This document shows positions 48,326 to 60,353 of a stretch of 64,000 nt of DNA, piece after piece. Position 1 is the first letter of the stretch. Every line of letters begins with the position of its first letter. Under the pieces are notes generated by a model that searched no databases, was not told the DNA's origin, and worked only from the letters and a program-made list of their open reading frames with translations. This stretch comes from Letharia columbiana (taxonomy: Eukaryota > Ascomycota > Lecanoromycetes > Lecanorales > Parmeliaceae). The stretch spans positions 682,001-746,000 of the forward strand of contig NW_023501038.1 in the NCBI RefSeq assembly GCF_014066305.1, written 5' to 3'. A program made the translations under genes and the position numbers.

Positions 48326-50245
48326 CTATTCAAAGAGTCCTGAAAGCAATTTCCAGTCGTTGGCATTACCCTCCAGTAAGTCATTCTGTAGTGCAGAATT
48401 CTGGCCGGAGGCTGTCTGACCAAGGTCCCAGATACAGATTCCCGACCTACTCCACACCTCTGCATTCGTTTTCTGGATCAGTATCAAGCCAATATTGAAG
48501 CGATCACCATTGAACTCGGAGTTACTACCTCCCGCCAGCTTCCACCAACCTTCAGTATGCTGGTCGTCGCTGAAACGGCCTAATAGTAAGACATATATCG
48601 AAAGCCCTTGCCGGGAACAAAGGGTGACCAACTCGGCTGCCAGTCTATGCTGTCGTTCATCTCTTGGTATATCTTGTGTGGGGTCATCAGTGAAAAGAGA
48701 AAATGGCAATAGCGCCGATGAGTCCACTATAATCTGCTGTGTGCTCTTCTTCCCAGTTCTCCTCCTAGGAAGTATATGACGATCCATGGAGCTCCAGGCT
48801 TTTTGTAGAATTTCGAAGGAGCAGATCTTGCCTACGAATGAGGCACAAGAGTTGCCATCAACCTTTGTAGATGAGAATTGGCATAAACATTTGTGATCCC
48901 CTAGAAAGCTGCTAGTGACAAAATAACCTACTTTGGAAGCCAGCTCAGGAACTCTCGAGTCACTGCTGACTCTCCAGGCCTGACCTTGCCTTGCAGGCTG
49001 GGTGTGAACATGCAGTTGGCTCATAATAGGATACTTCGTAAGTAAATCCTGTCCAAGCTGTAACTCCAGCTCTGGCAAATTGGGGCTCGCCCCCTTGTCT
49101 GCGTGGGGTGCTGAGATGCCCAGTTGAAAATCAAAAACTTGCATGATTCCGTAAACGCGATCTACGGGTCTTGAAGTCAGGCGATTTGATGCCACAGTGT
49201 AAAGAGCCATAGGATTCTCCATAGCAAGCGCCGCAAGACCACTCCGCTCAATCATGTCAATGAGGCGAACTTCTGTATCTGCTGTCGGCAGACTCAGCGC
49301 CTGCTTATAAGCTACACTTCTTTTGCATACAGCATTGAGAGTCTCGCATGCCGTGAAGATATCTCTGAGCTGTGGAGAACCAACGCGAAGAGCTTCCACT
49401 TCTCCAGAGATTACATAAGCCCACTGGCTGAGGAAGGCCTCCTGTAGCGTCCACAACGAGCTGAACCATCGTTCTTCGGTTAACAAAGTAATGTTCTCTA
49501 GTGCTGAGGCTAGCCATTGCTCATCACCTTGGAGGAGCATCCGACGGGTGTTTGCCACTATTCCAAACCAGTTTTCCTTGATCTTTGCCTTGGTTTCTTT
49601 TATCATTGAGGCTAGCCATCGTTCATTTCTAAGCAGGGTCATCTTGAACTTTGATCCTGGTATGCTGGTCCATTGATCCTCAGGGCGAAGAGTCTGGGTC
49701 AGGCGCGGCTCAGCAGTTGCTGCAGCTGCAACAATGCCGTTAATCTCTCTCTCAAGGCCTTGCAGTGTGGCTTGGTTGAGCCACACGATAACATGTTTGG
49801 CCTTTCTGAAGATTCGTGCTTGGCGCCCTATCTCGACTGCCATTTGAGGATGACTGGGTATTTGATTAATACAAGCAACATCAAGCCAGACGAACTCGAT
49901 TTTAGAAGGGGTGAAGGCAGGATTGTGACCGGAGTAGGAGTTGGGCTCAATACTTCGACGGATGAGCTCCTCAAATTGCCCTACAGTGAAATGAGAGTCA
50001 TCAATCCGTGGGATCTCCCAGTCCACCCCATCGAGCTCGATGGGCTTGACATGAGGTCTCTCGAGGGCTGAGTTCAGTCGATAGCGACCCCAGGTGTACG
50101 AAATTGCGCTGTATCTGGGCTTGATGTGCCCCCCGTATACGTGGCCGGCTTGCCATTCATAGGAAGTCATGGTAGGTACGTGCAACAACCTCTGCGGCCA
50201 ATCGCCAATTGAACCGTCGGCATCAGTCTGAGACGATATCTCCAT
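48326..50245 (-). CDS. HET-domain (heterokaryon incompatibility) protein
   Basis: Single exon, 639 codons from the ATG at 50245. The frame is open to 50353, but that codon is TTG. The HET domain lies in the first half: RLLHVPTMTSYEWQAGHVYG, then KPRYSAISYTWGRYRL, FVWLDVACINQIPSHPQMAV, EIGRQARIFRKAKHVIVWLN and ERWFSSLWTLQEAFLSQWAY, the standard order of HET motifs. The second half has no recognised domain (no WD40, ankyrin or NACHT visible). HET proteins trigger cell death after non-self recognition during hyphal fusion; many genomic copies are of unknown partner. Around residue 190-260 three near-repeats of an 'RNERWLASMIK / GDEQWLASALE / TEERWFSSLW' type segment occur, suggesting internal duplication. 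It is flanked by pseudogenes and an NLR-type fragment. Confidence 0.93.
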   Translation of the reverse strand: MEISSQTDADGSIGDWPQRLLHVPTMTSYEWQAGHVYGGHIKPRYSAISYTWGRYRLNSALERPHVKPIELDGVDWEIPRIDDSHFTVGQFEELIRRSIEPNSYSGHNPAFTPSKIEFVWLDVACINQIPSHPQMAVEIGRQARIFRKAKHVIVWLNQATLQGLEREINGIVAAAATAEPRLTQTLRPEDQWTSIPGSKFKMTLLRNERWLASMIKETKAKIKENWFGIVANTRRMLLQGDEQWLASALENITLLTEERWFSSLWTLQEAFLSQWAYVISGEVEALRVGSPQLRDIFTACETLNAVCKRSVAYKQALSLPTADTEVRLIDMIERSGLAALAMENPMALYTVASNRLTSRPVDRVYGIMQVFDFQLGISAPHADKGASPNLPELELQLGQDLLTKYPIMSQLHVHTQPARQGQAWRVSSDSRVPELASKVGYFVTSSFLGDHKCLCQFSSTKVDGNSCASFVGKICSFEILQKAWSSMDRHILPRRRTGKKSTQQIIVDSSALLPFSLFTDDPTQDIPRDERQHRLAAELVTLCSRQGLSIYVLLLGRFSDDQHTEGWWKLAGGSNSEFNGDRFNIGLILIQKTNAEVWSRSGICIWDLGQTASGQNSALQNDLLEGNANDWKLLSGLFE

Positions 50246-51471
50246 GAGACTTGTATCGAGAATGCTGATTGTGTCCCCGAAGGAGAAGATTGCATCTGAT
50301 ATTTGGTCGGTGAGATTGACTGATTCTCGGGAAGAGATTACACAGCCTTTCAAACGTTCGATTCAACGAGCGGCGTGTCCCCGCGGCTCGCGAGTGTTTG
50401 GCATTGGGGACTAGGTAATGATAGGCAGATGCATGAATTCTTTGAATCGGCGCTACATAGCTCCAGTAATTAGCATTTGCTACGCGGAGAGAATGCCTGC
50501 TTAGCATTCTACGGTTCCAAGGTGGCTTGCAATTGTAGGGCGATGACTTGACGTCTGACTCAGCTCCACCATCATTGGTCAGAGGCTTCGCCTAGCGGGA
50601 AAGGGGTTAGATCCAATCCTCAGCAAGATGAAGATAATCTTAGGTACCTCAGTTTTCCTCGTAAGTACCAACCTCCTTCCGTCCTATTTGAGTGCTTATG
50701 TGCTTTTGCTCATCAGTCACAACTAACTATTATTCGAAGAAAGATCAATACGCATACCCATGGTCAACATGTGTAACCCATGACCTTAGCATGTAGTCCA
50801 TCCATGATTATGGCTGCAGAGTCTACTTGGTATCGATGATGAGGGAGTGGTAGTAATTTTCATGTCAAAGAAGCTAGAGTTGGCGACATACTGCTTGCCT
50901 CCATGAACCACTCTGACAGCAATTTGCGGGGCTTTTCTTGACTTTTCGAGTTCGTGAGCTTGGGCTTCAAAAAGAGATGGATGAGAGTAAAAGCAATCAT
51001 CACAAGGACAGGCAGTGACAGGGTGCCGTTAGTTGTCGGACTTGGCATTATTCACGTAACCCTTCAGGCGGAGCACTATTCGAGATCTTGGCGTGCAGCA
51101 CTTTTAGTGCTGACCTCCGTAAGCTTTGCATGAGGCTTTCGCGTCCTTGATGCATGTGGTAGGCTGTGCTGCTGCACCAACCCTTGCTCTTACCCCGACG
51201 CCTCATGTTTGCGCGCATCGAGGAACAGCTCCCTTTTGAAAAGTCCAGAAAGCCCCGCATCGTTCGTTTTACAGTTCTCAAATGCCGGTAGCAGGACTTT
51301 GATCAATATTGCCAACATCAACTGGCCGGGCGTTGTTGCCCTTAGTCCTGTGGATATCATATTTTTGTATATTAAAGCTGATTTTGTATCTGAATGCCTT
51401 CCCTCTTTTCAAGTCTTTTTCTAGATTGCAATTGCCTTCAGATCCTAGAAAATTGGAACCTTTGATTCAGC
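50246..51471. other. Intergenic, no gene recognised
   Basis: Divergent promoter region between the HET gene and the NLR-type fragment. A 62-codon minus-strand frame at 50860-51048 has one hydrophobic segment (LSLPVLVMIAFTLIHLFL), too little to call a gene. Confidence 0.45.
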
Positions 51472-52024
51472 ATGGCTTTCGAGGGCCTTGCTGCTCTTGG
51501 CGTTGCGAGCAATACAGTCCAATTCATGGATTCTGGCTGCCGGCTAGTATCCCAAAACCAAGAATTGTACATGTCTTCCAATGGTCTAGCAGATGAAAGT
51601 GTGGAGCTCGAGAGCATCACCCAGTCTCTTGGCCGCTTGAGTAACGATCTGGTGGTTGAGCATTCGTTCGAGAACTAACCTTCATCAGATGATGCTTGAT
51701 GTCATATTGGAAGATATCCTACCTCTTGGGCCTGCAAAGGCGCTTGAGAAATATTGTGGCCAAGTCGACGTCATGCTGAGAGCCAAAGACTGCAAGAAGA
51801 TAGCAGATGAGCTCTTAGATGCCTTGGATCAGCTCAAAATCAGAGATCCCAGGAAAAGGTGGCAGTGTTTTCAAGTCAGCCTGAAAAAGATATGGAAGCC
51901 CGAGATAATTGACGGCATGGCAAGGAAAATAGAACGTTTCACTAGCCAACTGACTATATGTTTGGTCAAAATCCTCAATTATTGCAAATACACTCCAATT
52001 CACCGAACCCCCACTACCAGGTAA
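51472..52024 (+). pseudogene. Orphan N-terminal domain of a fungal NLR/STAND protein
   Basis: The first block starts MAFEGLAALGVASNTVQFMD and continues ADESVELESITQSLGRLSND. After a frame change it runs CKKIADELLDALDQLKIRD, RKRWQCFQVSLKKIWKPEII and MARKIERFTSQLTICLVKIL. This is the helical N-terminal domain found at the start of many Pezizomycotina NACHT proteins. The two blocks are joined either by a 37-base intron (51653-51689 by eye; it has CTAAC and CAG but is shorter than usual) or by a frameshift. No NACHT or repeat domain follows, so it is a truncated gene, a pseudogene or a stand-alone adaptor. It lies 1.2 kb from the HET gene, divergently oriented. Confidence 0.6.
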
Positions 52025-52691
52025 CAATTGATTGCATAGTACGAAGCCGTCGGAGCTTTCCTCATCTCTTCGCACTCTTGTCTAAAACAAGCGAGCTATT
52101 AGTATCTACCACAGCATTAACATTTCGAGAGCATGAGACACATTACGCTCAATTCATGAATGACCACGGGATTGCCTCATCCAACTCCAGTGGATACTAG
52201 TAGATGGCCTCGTGCACACATGAATGAGAGGTGAAAACGTGATATTCAGGCCTTCGTATTCCCTCGAGACACGTCCTATCTTGCTGAATCATTGAGGCGC
52301 GCCTGATCGTCGCATTTGCAACAGCAAGTATCATCTAACGTCCATATAGATGTTGGGTGCTTTTTTTGTATACACACAGGAAATGAAAGAACACTTACAG
52401 AAGGTAGAGAGCAGAGAAGGCGGTTATAGACTATGATGAACATTCTAACCAATCATGTTAAGAATCAAAACATAGCAGCAGCGAAGACATTCCTCTGTGA
52501 TTATGTAAGCAAAAGGACACTCGATAACATTTGTAGGTTGCAACCCTACAAGATTGATGAAGTGATCCAAAATCCCAAATCGACTGACTGTTATTGGCGA
52601 GGGAATGCTTGAATCTCGAGATATTGATGTCACCCATATTATAATGTGTGGTATATATTCAAATAAGAAATTTCTGCATAATCAACATCCT
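52025..52691. other. Intergenic, no gene recognised
   Basis: AT-rich spacer between the NLR-type fragment and the tRNA gene. No gene is seen. Confidence 0.5.
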
Positions 52692-52842
52692 GGACAGATG
52701 GCCGAGTGTATGTTGTTTCGCAATGGAATTAATTGTGATCAAAGACTAACAATTCCCCAGTGGTTATGGCGCCAGGTTAAGGTTACCTTGACATTATATC
52801 CTGGTCACGTAAGTGGCGAGGGTTCGAATCCCTCTCTGTTCA
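52692..52842 (+). tRNA. tRNA-Leu(AAG) with two introns, one of spliceosomal type in the D loop
   Basis: A class II tRNA can be folded completely once two insertions are removed. Acceptor: ggacaga (52692-52698) with tctgttc (52835-52841) and discriminator A (52842). D stem: gccg with tggc (52767-52770). Anticodon stem: ccagg (52772-52776) with cctgg (52800-52804). Anticodon: AAG (52779-52781). Variable arm: cac-gtaa-gtg. T arm: gaggg-ttcgaat-ccctc (52818-52834). The canonical intron is 52783-52798, 16 nt after position 37; it contains cctt, complementary to the anticodon side. The second insertion, 52708-52760 (53 nt), sits between D-loop positions 16 and 17. Excised exactly, it leaves A14-G15-T-T-G18-G19 and a box A that matches TRGCNNAGYNGG fully. 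The mature tRNA is 82 nt, usual for Leu. Confidence 0.85.
52708..52760 (+). other. Spliceosomal-type intron inside the tRNA-Leu gene
   Basis: 53 bases starting gtatgt, with gactaaca ending about 11 bases before a terminal ccccag. These are the 5' splice site, branch point and 3' splice site consensus of fungal U2-type introns, the same as in the protein genes of this window. Inner complementary segments (aattgt/acaatt, ggaatt/aattcc) allow alternative hairpins. It splits box A between its ninth and tenth base. Confidence 0.75.
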
Positions 52843-54770
<1,928 letters not shown>

Positions 54771-55946
54771 CGCAGTAGAACAGATGCGATATAGGTCTCT
54801 CGATCGGCCACAAGAAGGTGTGCAACAAGCAGGCTGAGGAAAGCAGTGCTAGAGGAAGCCGCCAGCCCTCAATCATGTCCACAGCCACAGCGCTTTTTCG
54901 GTGACTCGCAGGCTATGCGAAAGCACCTTTGCTCACTCTCCATCTAGCATGGCAATCTGGAATAATGGGGTACGGTCAAATATGGCTGCCTGGAGTATCT
55001 GGCCTGGATAAAAGCGTGCATCTGGATACCCACAATGGCCTATTGTCTCCTGTAGGAATAGCAGCGAAGATAGTGTTGCAATCTATTAGATAGTCTGGCT
55101 CCTCTTCCAATCAATCACAACATCACGCTCAACAAGCGAGACTGAGGTGTAGCCATGGTGTCCCGATTCCCGCTCCGTCTGACCGCTTCGATGCACCGAC
55201 TATGCGTAAACTGCGAGGCACTCTGCAAGCCGTGAGACTTGTCTCATTAGTAGTCGATGTTCCAGACCGTTTGTTGTAACCAACGAGTCCTTTTTATCCA
55301 ACATCCTCGTTCCCTTGGAGTCATGTCGAGATCCTACAACATGCATCGTTGAAGCGCCCCCAAATCTCTCCCATTCTCGTCACCCAGCGTGGTTGAATGT
55401 TTAACTTGCACAAGTCTTCTGTAAGAGAGACGGCCCGACTTGTGCGTAGTGAGGCCGGAAAGACGATGCCGGGCACAGGTAAGACTTGCGGATTGTCGAG
55501 CTCCGGCCTTGATGTCCGAGGCGACGAAGGAGTCAGTCGGGAATGGGAATACATGATGAGCGTTTCCCTTCTCGATGACACCGGTCCAGTCTTCAGGGCC
55601 GCGTTTCAGTCTGCAACGCAGGGAGAAGCCATGTACCTTTTCCGGTGCAGCAAACGGACCAAATGTCTTCCCACCCTTCATACAATGCAAACGAGTAGAA
55701 GCTCATGACGCCAGAAAGCACACGGCGGAAAAGGGGGGTATCTCGTACAAGCACCGATGCACCCAACCCAAGCAAAGAAAGCCTCACGAACCCTCGAGAC
55801 CACGCCATGGCACCCTCTCCCCACAACGAGAACACGTAACCCAACCCCCAACCCGGTTCCCCCCCACCCCTCACCATCAACCCGGTTCCCCCACCCCTCA
55901 CCACCCAACCCGTTCCCCCACCCCCCCCTCACCATCCCCCCCCCCC
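54771..55946. other. Spacer with C-rich 3' end
   Basis: No gene is recognised between RVB1 and the NRK1-like gene. From about 55850 onward the + strand turns into long C tracts interrupted by A and T, continuing into the NRK1-like coding end. Confidence 0.5.
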
Positions 55947-56775
55947 TCAAAGAAGCTCCCTCCCTCCCATCTCCCCCCCCACAACCCCAACGACCCACTC
56001 CAAACACTCCTCCACCCCCCACCTCGGATCCGAACAATAAACCCGCTGCCCAAAACTCCCCTCCCCCCTCCACGACCCCATCCCCCTCCCCTTCCCCCCC
56101 GTCCACCATGCCCCCATGCTCCGCGACATAATTCGGCCACACGACCCGATCGAAATAACCCTCCGGATCGTGCCAGAACCCCTCGAGCGTCACGTACGCG
56201 CCCCTGCCCGCCCGCCGCGCCCGCGCCTGCCCCCGCCCCGCCCGCAGCAGCACCTTGACGTCGAACAGGTCCCGCACCCCGCCCGGCACGCTCCGCCCGA
56301 AGAGCAGGAACCCCTCCACCACGACGAGGGTCCGCCCGTCCCCCCGCGCCGCCGCCGCCGCCCTCCTCAGCCGCTCCACCGTCGCCGCGCTGATGCCGCC
56401 GGTGGTGGGGGGGGCGCCGTGCACGCCGTCGGGGGCGAAGTTGCCCTGGCGCAGCAGGCGCGCGGGCGCGGGACCGCCGGACCGGAGGCCGTGGAGGACG
56501 GCGGCCAGGGCCGCCAGGTCGAGGCTGCCGGCGCAGTCCCAGTCCTGGAGGCCGTCGTGGGTGGTGGGGATTTCGGAGTCGGGTCTGTAGAAGTCGTCGG
56601 CGTGGATGGTGAGGGAGTGGGGCGGGGGGAAGATGGCGTGGAGGGCGGCGGCGAGGGTGGTTTTGCCGGAGGAGGTGGGGCCGGAGAGGGCGAGGAGGAT
56701 GGGTGGGAGGGGGGGTTGGGCGGTGTCGGGGGGCGGCGGGGAGGATGTGGGGTCCGGGGGCCCGGAGGTGGGCAT
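55947..56775 (-). CDS. Nicotinamide riboside kinase-like P-loop kinase
   Basis: Starts MPTSGPPDPTSSPPPPDTAQ. The Walker A motif is LSGPTSSGKTTLAAALH (residues about 30-46). Then come the NRK/uridine-kinase signature IHADDFYRPDSEIPTTHDGL with QDWDCAGSLDL, LVVVEGFLLFG (Walker B-like), FDVKVLLRAG, and WHDPEGYFDRVVWPNYVAEH. NRK1 phosphorylates nicotinamide riboside to NMN in NAD+ salvage. After residue about 220 the annotated frame becomes meaningless Gly repeats (to 55678), while another frame gives a plausible C-terminus (GSFGQRVYCSDPRWGVEECL and EWVVGVV) ending at 55947. A frame change within the G tracts near 56060-56110 is therefore likely, either genuine or a homopolymer sequencing error. 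The gene is extremely GC-rich on the coding strand. Confidence 0.8.
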
Positions 56776-57395
56776 GGTTGGTGGAGAGGATGGTGGAGGT
56801 TATGTTTTGGGGATGGATTGAACGTGCGATTGGAGGAGGGGAAACATTTGGGGTTATCAGGCAGTAGTCGAGAAGGTGTGTGGGAATATGGCGATGGATT
56901 TAGATGTTTTGTTACTGGGGGAACTAATCAGAATGCATAGATGATAGTAGTCCTCTCGGCGTTAGGGATTAGCAAGTTGCGGTAGTCCATTGGAGAGCGA
57001 TGCCATGTCATTAGGACTGTGTGATCAACGCTATAGCTCGAAGTAACATGCTAGGTGTTTGCTACTCGAGAGCCGCAAAGCCCACTACCAATCTGTACAT
57101 ACGAATAGAGCTGGGTAACATTTTCGTCCACTGCAGGAAGAGAAGATCAGTCTTTGCTCATCACCGTCGTTCGTTGCTTGCTTTTGCAAGCCAGCTTTTC
57201 TTTCAAGTCCACAGCGCTCGCTAATGTTCAGCCTCATTTTTCCAGCACCTAATTCTTTGGAGTTGACCGATGAAGTAATAGAATACAAGGAGGGTTCATA
57301 GTGTTGGTCAGTGTGTTTCGGTCTCGCAAAACACGGTGAAGCCCAATCGAGGCCGACACAGATCGTGAGATGGCTGCCGATCAGGAATAAGGCCT
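56776..57395. other. Spacer between NRK1-like gene and BDF1
   Basis: Promoter of the NRK1-like gene and 3' end of BDF1. Nothing further is recognised. Confidence 0.5.
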
Positions 57396-60353
57396 TCACT
57401 CTTCTTCACTCTCGGAGCTCTCGTCTTCTCCACTGCTCTCCTGACCTGCCACTGGGTCGTCATCTGCATCGAAGGGTAAGCATGGAGTCACGTATAGCCA
57501 TCCCGAGAAGAGTAACTTACAGCCGGGAGCAGAGCCTCCCTTCTGGAATGCAGACAGACCGCTCTGGACTTGTGCAATCCTAGCTTCTTGCTCAGTCTTG
57601 CTCATGGGCTTGTTCTTTTTCCGTGTCGGTGCTGCGCTAGATGCTGCCGGAGCCGGTCGAGCGGGAGCGTCGTCGGAACGGGGTGCATGCTTTCGTACAA
57701 AGACAAGAAGTTTGTGGAGAACTTCGTCGGATAGCTCGTCAATGTCAAGCTCAAGTTCATCGTCCTGCACGCCCTGCTTTTGATTTAGATTAGTGTCTAT
57801 TTCATATTCTAAGATGGCTTCGTTGGATAGATATAAAAAAAATCTCTTGTCTGGATTAAGTCTCACCTGTAGATTTGGCATGTTGTCCCGGATGATCCTG
57901 AGCGCAGTCGCCATTTTGGTTTCGGACAAGCTGTTGATGCGATTCGAAATATCTTGCTTCTGCTCATAGGTTACATATGGCGTCTTCTCCTTTTTGGCTG
58001 GCTTTGAAACCGCTTTTTTCTCCGCTCTGGCGGGCGCAGCAGTTTTTTTCGTGTCTTTGCGGACAGGCTTGGCTCCTTTTGTGGCCTTCTTGCTAGACAC
58101 TGGAGGTGACTTCTTTTTTTGTGTGATTAACTCGACCTGCCTCGACATCGCGGCAATTTGCTGCTGTAGTTTCGAAAGCTGAGTCTGCTCTTCCTCCTCT
58201 TCATCCTCCTCCTCCTCTTCTTCATCGCTGTCTTCGGGCTCAGAGCTACCAGCGGATTGAGGACCAGAGCCGGGCGTATTCGCCTCAATCCAGTCCCGCT
58301 TCTTGGCCCATTCACTATCGAATACGGCTTCGAATTGATGCCCGGTATGGTTGATAGGGTCACTTTGGGGGTTGAAGCGATAGCAGTTTTGGAACACCTG
58401 ACGAGCGTCGGCCTCGAACTCCTTGGCATTTTCATACTCGCCCTGATCCAGCTTCAACTTCATACTACCAAAATCCATGGGCTTCTTGATGATGCTATGA
58501 TAGGTTGGGATGTTCAGGGCAACGGGGTCGACTGCAGTCATGAAAGGCCATGAGAGGTGATTGTACTTCGGCTTCGAAAGCTCGGTCAAAACCTTTTCAC
58601 AGAACTTCAACTCCCATTGGTACTTCTTCTTTTTTGGCTTCTGGTTTGCGTAGGGTAGATCCCGTGGTGCAGGTGGATGGATCTCTCGCTTTGGTCGACC
58701 GTCTCCGAAAGTTGAATCGCGACGAATCAGAGGTACGCCTTGAGGATTCAAAGCGAATGTTTGCGGAGAGCCTGTCGATACAGGTGATCGTGCAGGGCCC
58801 GGCAACGAAGATCGTGATTCTCGTCGAGGCGGTGCCACCTTGGCTGCTGGCGGTATAATTGCCTTCTTCTTTCTGTCGGCCGGACTTGGCTCCACGACAT
58901 CAGGTCCCGGTATTTTTGACATGTTCTTGTCGAAGGAGGCTTTCATCTCATTCGCGAACTTCGTGAAAGTGCTCTCACGGCCATTGAAGGCCTCGCAGTT
59001 CTGTACTATCTGATTGAAATCCGCTGTGAACGCGTCAACCGTAGCATACTTGTTTTCCTTCAGATTCTCTTCCAGGGTTCTCAAATCCATAGGTTTTCTG
59101 ATGATATTTGGGTAGCTTGGGATGTTCAATACCAAATAGTCGACCGGCTGTCTGAAGGCGGTAGATGACTGAATACGCTTGACGTTTTGGATAGTCCTCA
59201 TACAGTGCTTGTGCTGGAGTTGGGTCATTGGAGGTGCTGATGTTTGGGGCGCATCTGTATGCGTGCCATTGACCTGCGTATTGATCGCTGGCCGCTCAGG
59301 AACCTTGAAATCCGCGGTAGCATCCTGTTCAGTCTTTGAGCGCTTCGCCGCTGGTCCATCTTCTAGGTCATCGCCTTCCCGCTCCCTGGCCACTTTCGCG
59401 GGAGAAGATGGCACGTCCTGCATGACCTGGTCCTTTGACTGACTCTCTGTCTCCGTCACTGGTGATGACTTCTCTGCTGGAAGAGCCGGCGACGGCGCCG
59501 GATCTATGGGTGCCTCAGTTGATGCACCTTCGGGTACAGGGACTGGTGGATGGTGCGGGAGGTTTGTAGTAGGTATTGAGGCAAACTCTTTTGAAGGCTG
59601 CAGAGCAGAAGCGTTGTCCTCGCTGAGCGATGGAGCTACTGCAGGCTCCGGAGACATTGTGGCACTCATCTGAGGCTGTTGAAAGATTAAGGCCGCAGTA
59701 GAGTCTGTCTGTGGTGGTAGCTCTGAATTCACTGGGATCGGATCCGATGCGCCGGCAACCAATCCGTTGGCTAAATCGGGATCATTGATGAGATGTTGCT
59801 GCAATTTTTGCTCCTTGATCTCGGCGGTCTGCTCCTGACTTACAGGCTGAGTTTCTTCACGAAGATCAGAAGTTGGCTGCTGAACAAGCGCTGATGAAGT
59901 TTCAACTGGGGTGGCGTCTAGCTTTATTGAAGAGTGATCGACAATATCATCGGGCGCAGACTGACTCGATGAGAATAGTAGGCTGTCCCCAGTCTCGCCA
60001 GAATTCGGAAGACTTGAGCTTGGCTCAAGGGATGCCTGAGTGTCATTCAAGTGAATATCTGCGTGATCAATACCATTGGTCATAGATGATGTAAAGTCGT
60101 GCGCACTTATTTGCGCGTTTGCGTCGTGAGCTGAGGTGTTCAAGGAGGTGGAGGAGTTCAGTGATGAGTCTTTGGGGTGGTGAACATTTTGTAATCTATA
60201 AACACAAGTACCTTATCAGCAACTCACTGTAGACAACAAGATGTGCATGAGTGAGTTGACTCACGCATGATCGTGTGTACCAAAATCCATCTCGTCCTGC
60301 TCAAGGCCGAACTTGCCCTCGAATGCGCCGCGCTCCGGCTCCGATAACGCCAT
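57396..60353 (-). CDS. BDF1: BET-family double bromodomain protein, BDF1-like
   Basis: Exons 60353-60265, 60195-57867, 57773-57521 and 57463-57396, 912 codons. The first third is acidic, Ser/Pro/Gln-rich and disordered, with a basic nuclear-signal-like AAKRSK. Bromodomain 1 has HCMRTIQNVKRIQSSTAFRQ, PVDYLVLNIPSYPNIIRKPM and the acetyl-lysine Asn in VQNCEAFNG. Bromodomain 2 has KFCEKVLTELSKPKYNHLSW, DPVALNIPTYHSIIKKPMDF and FQNCYRFN. A coiled, acidic Glu-rich linker follows. The NET/ET domain has TYEQKQDISNRINSLSETKM, MPNLQGVQDDELELDIDELS and LHKLLVFVRKHAP. The C-terminus is an acidic Ser/Glu tail. BDF1-type proteins bind acetylated histone H4 and act with TFIID and SWR1. The intron 57774-57866 interrupts the NET domain; removing it restores the family sequence. 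Confidence 0.95.

Noticed and set aside
56116..56940. Plus-strand 274-codon frame opposite the NRK1-like gene
   Set aside because: Its Pro/Arg/Gly composition mirrors the GC-rich kinase sequence; the kinase motifs lie on the minus strand.
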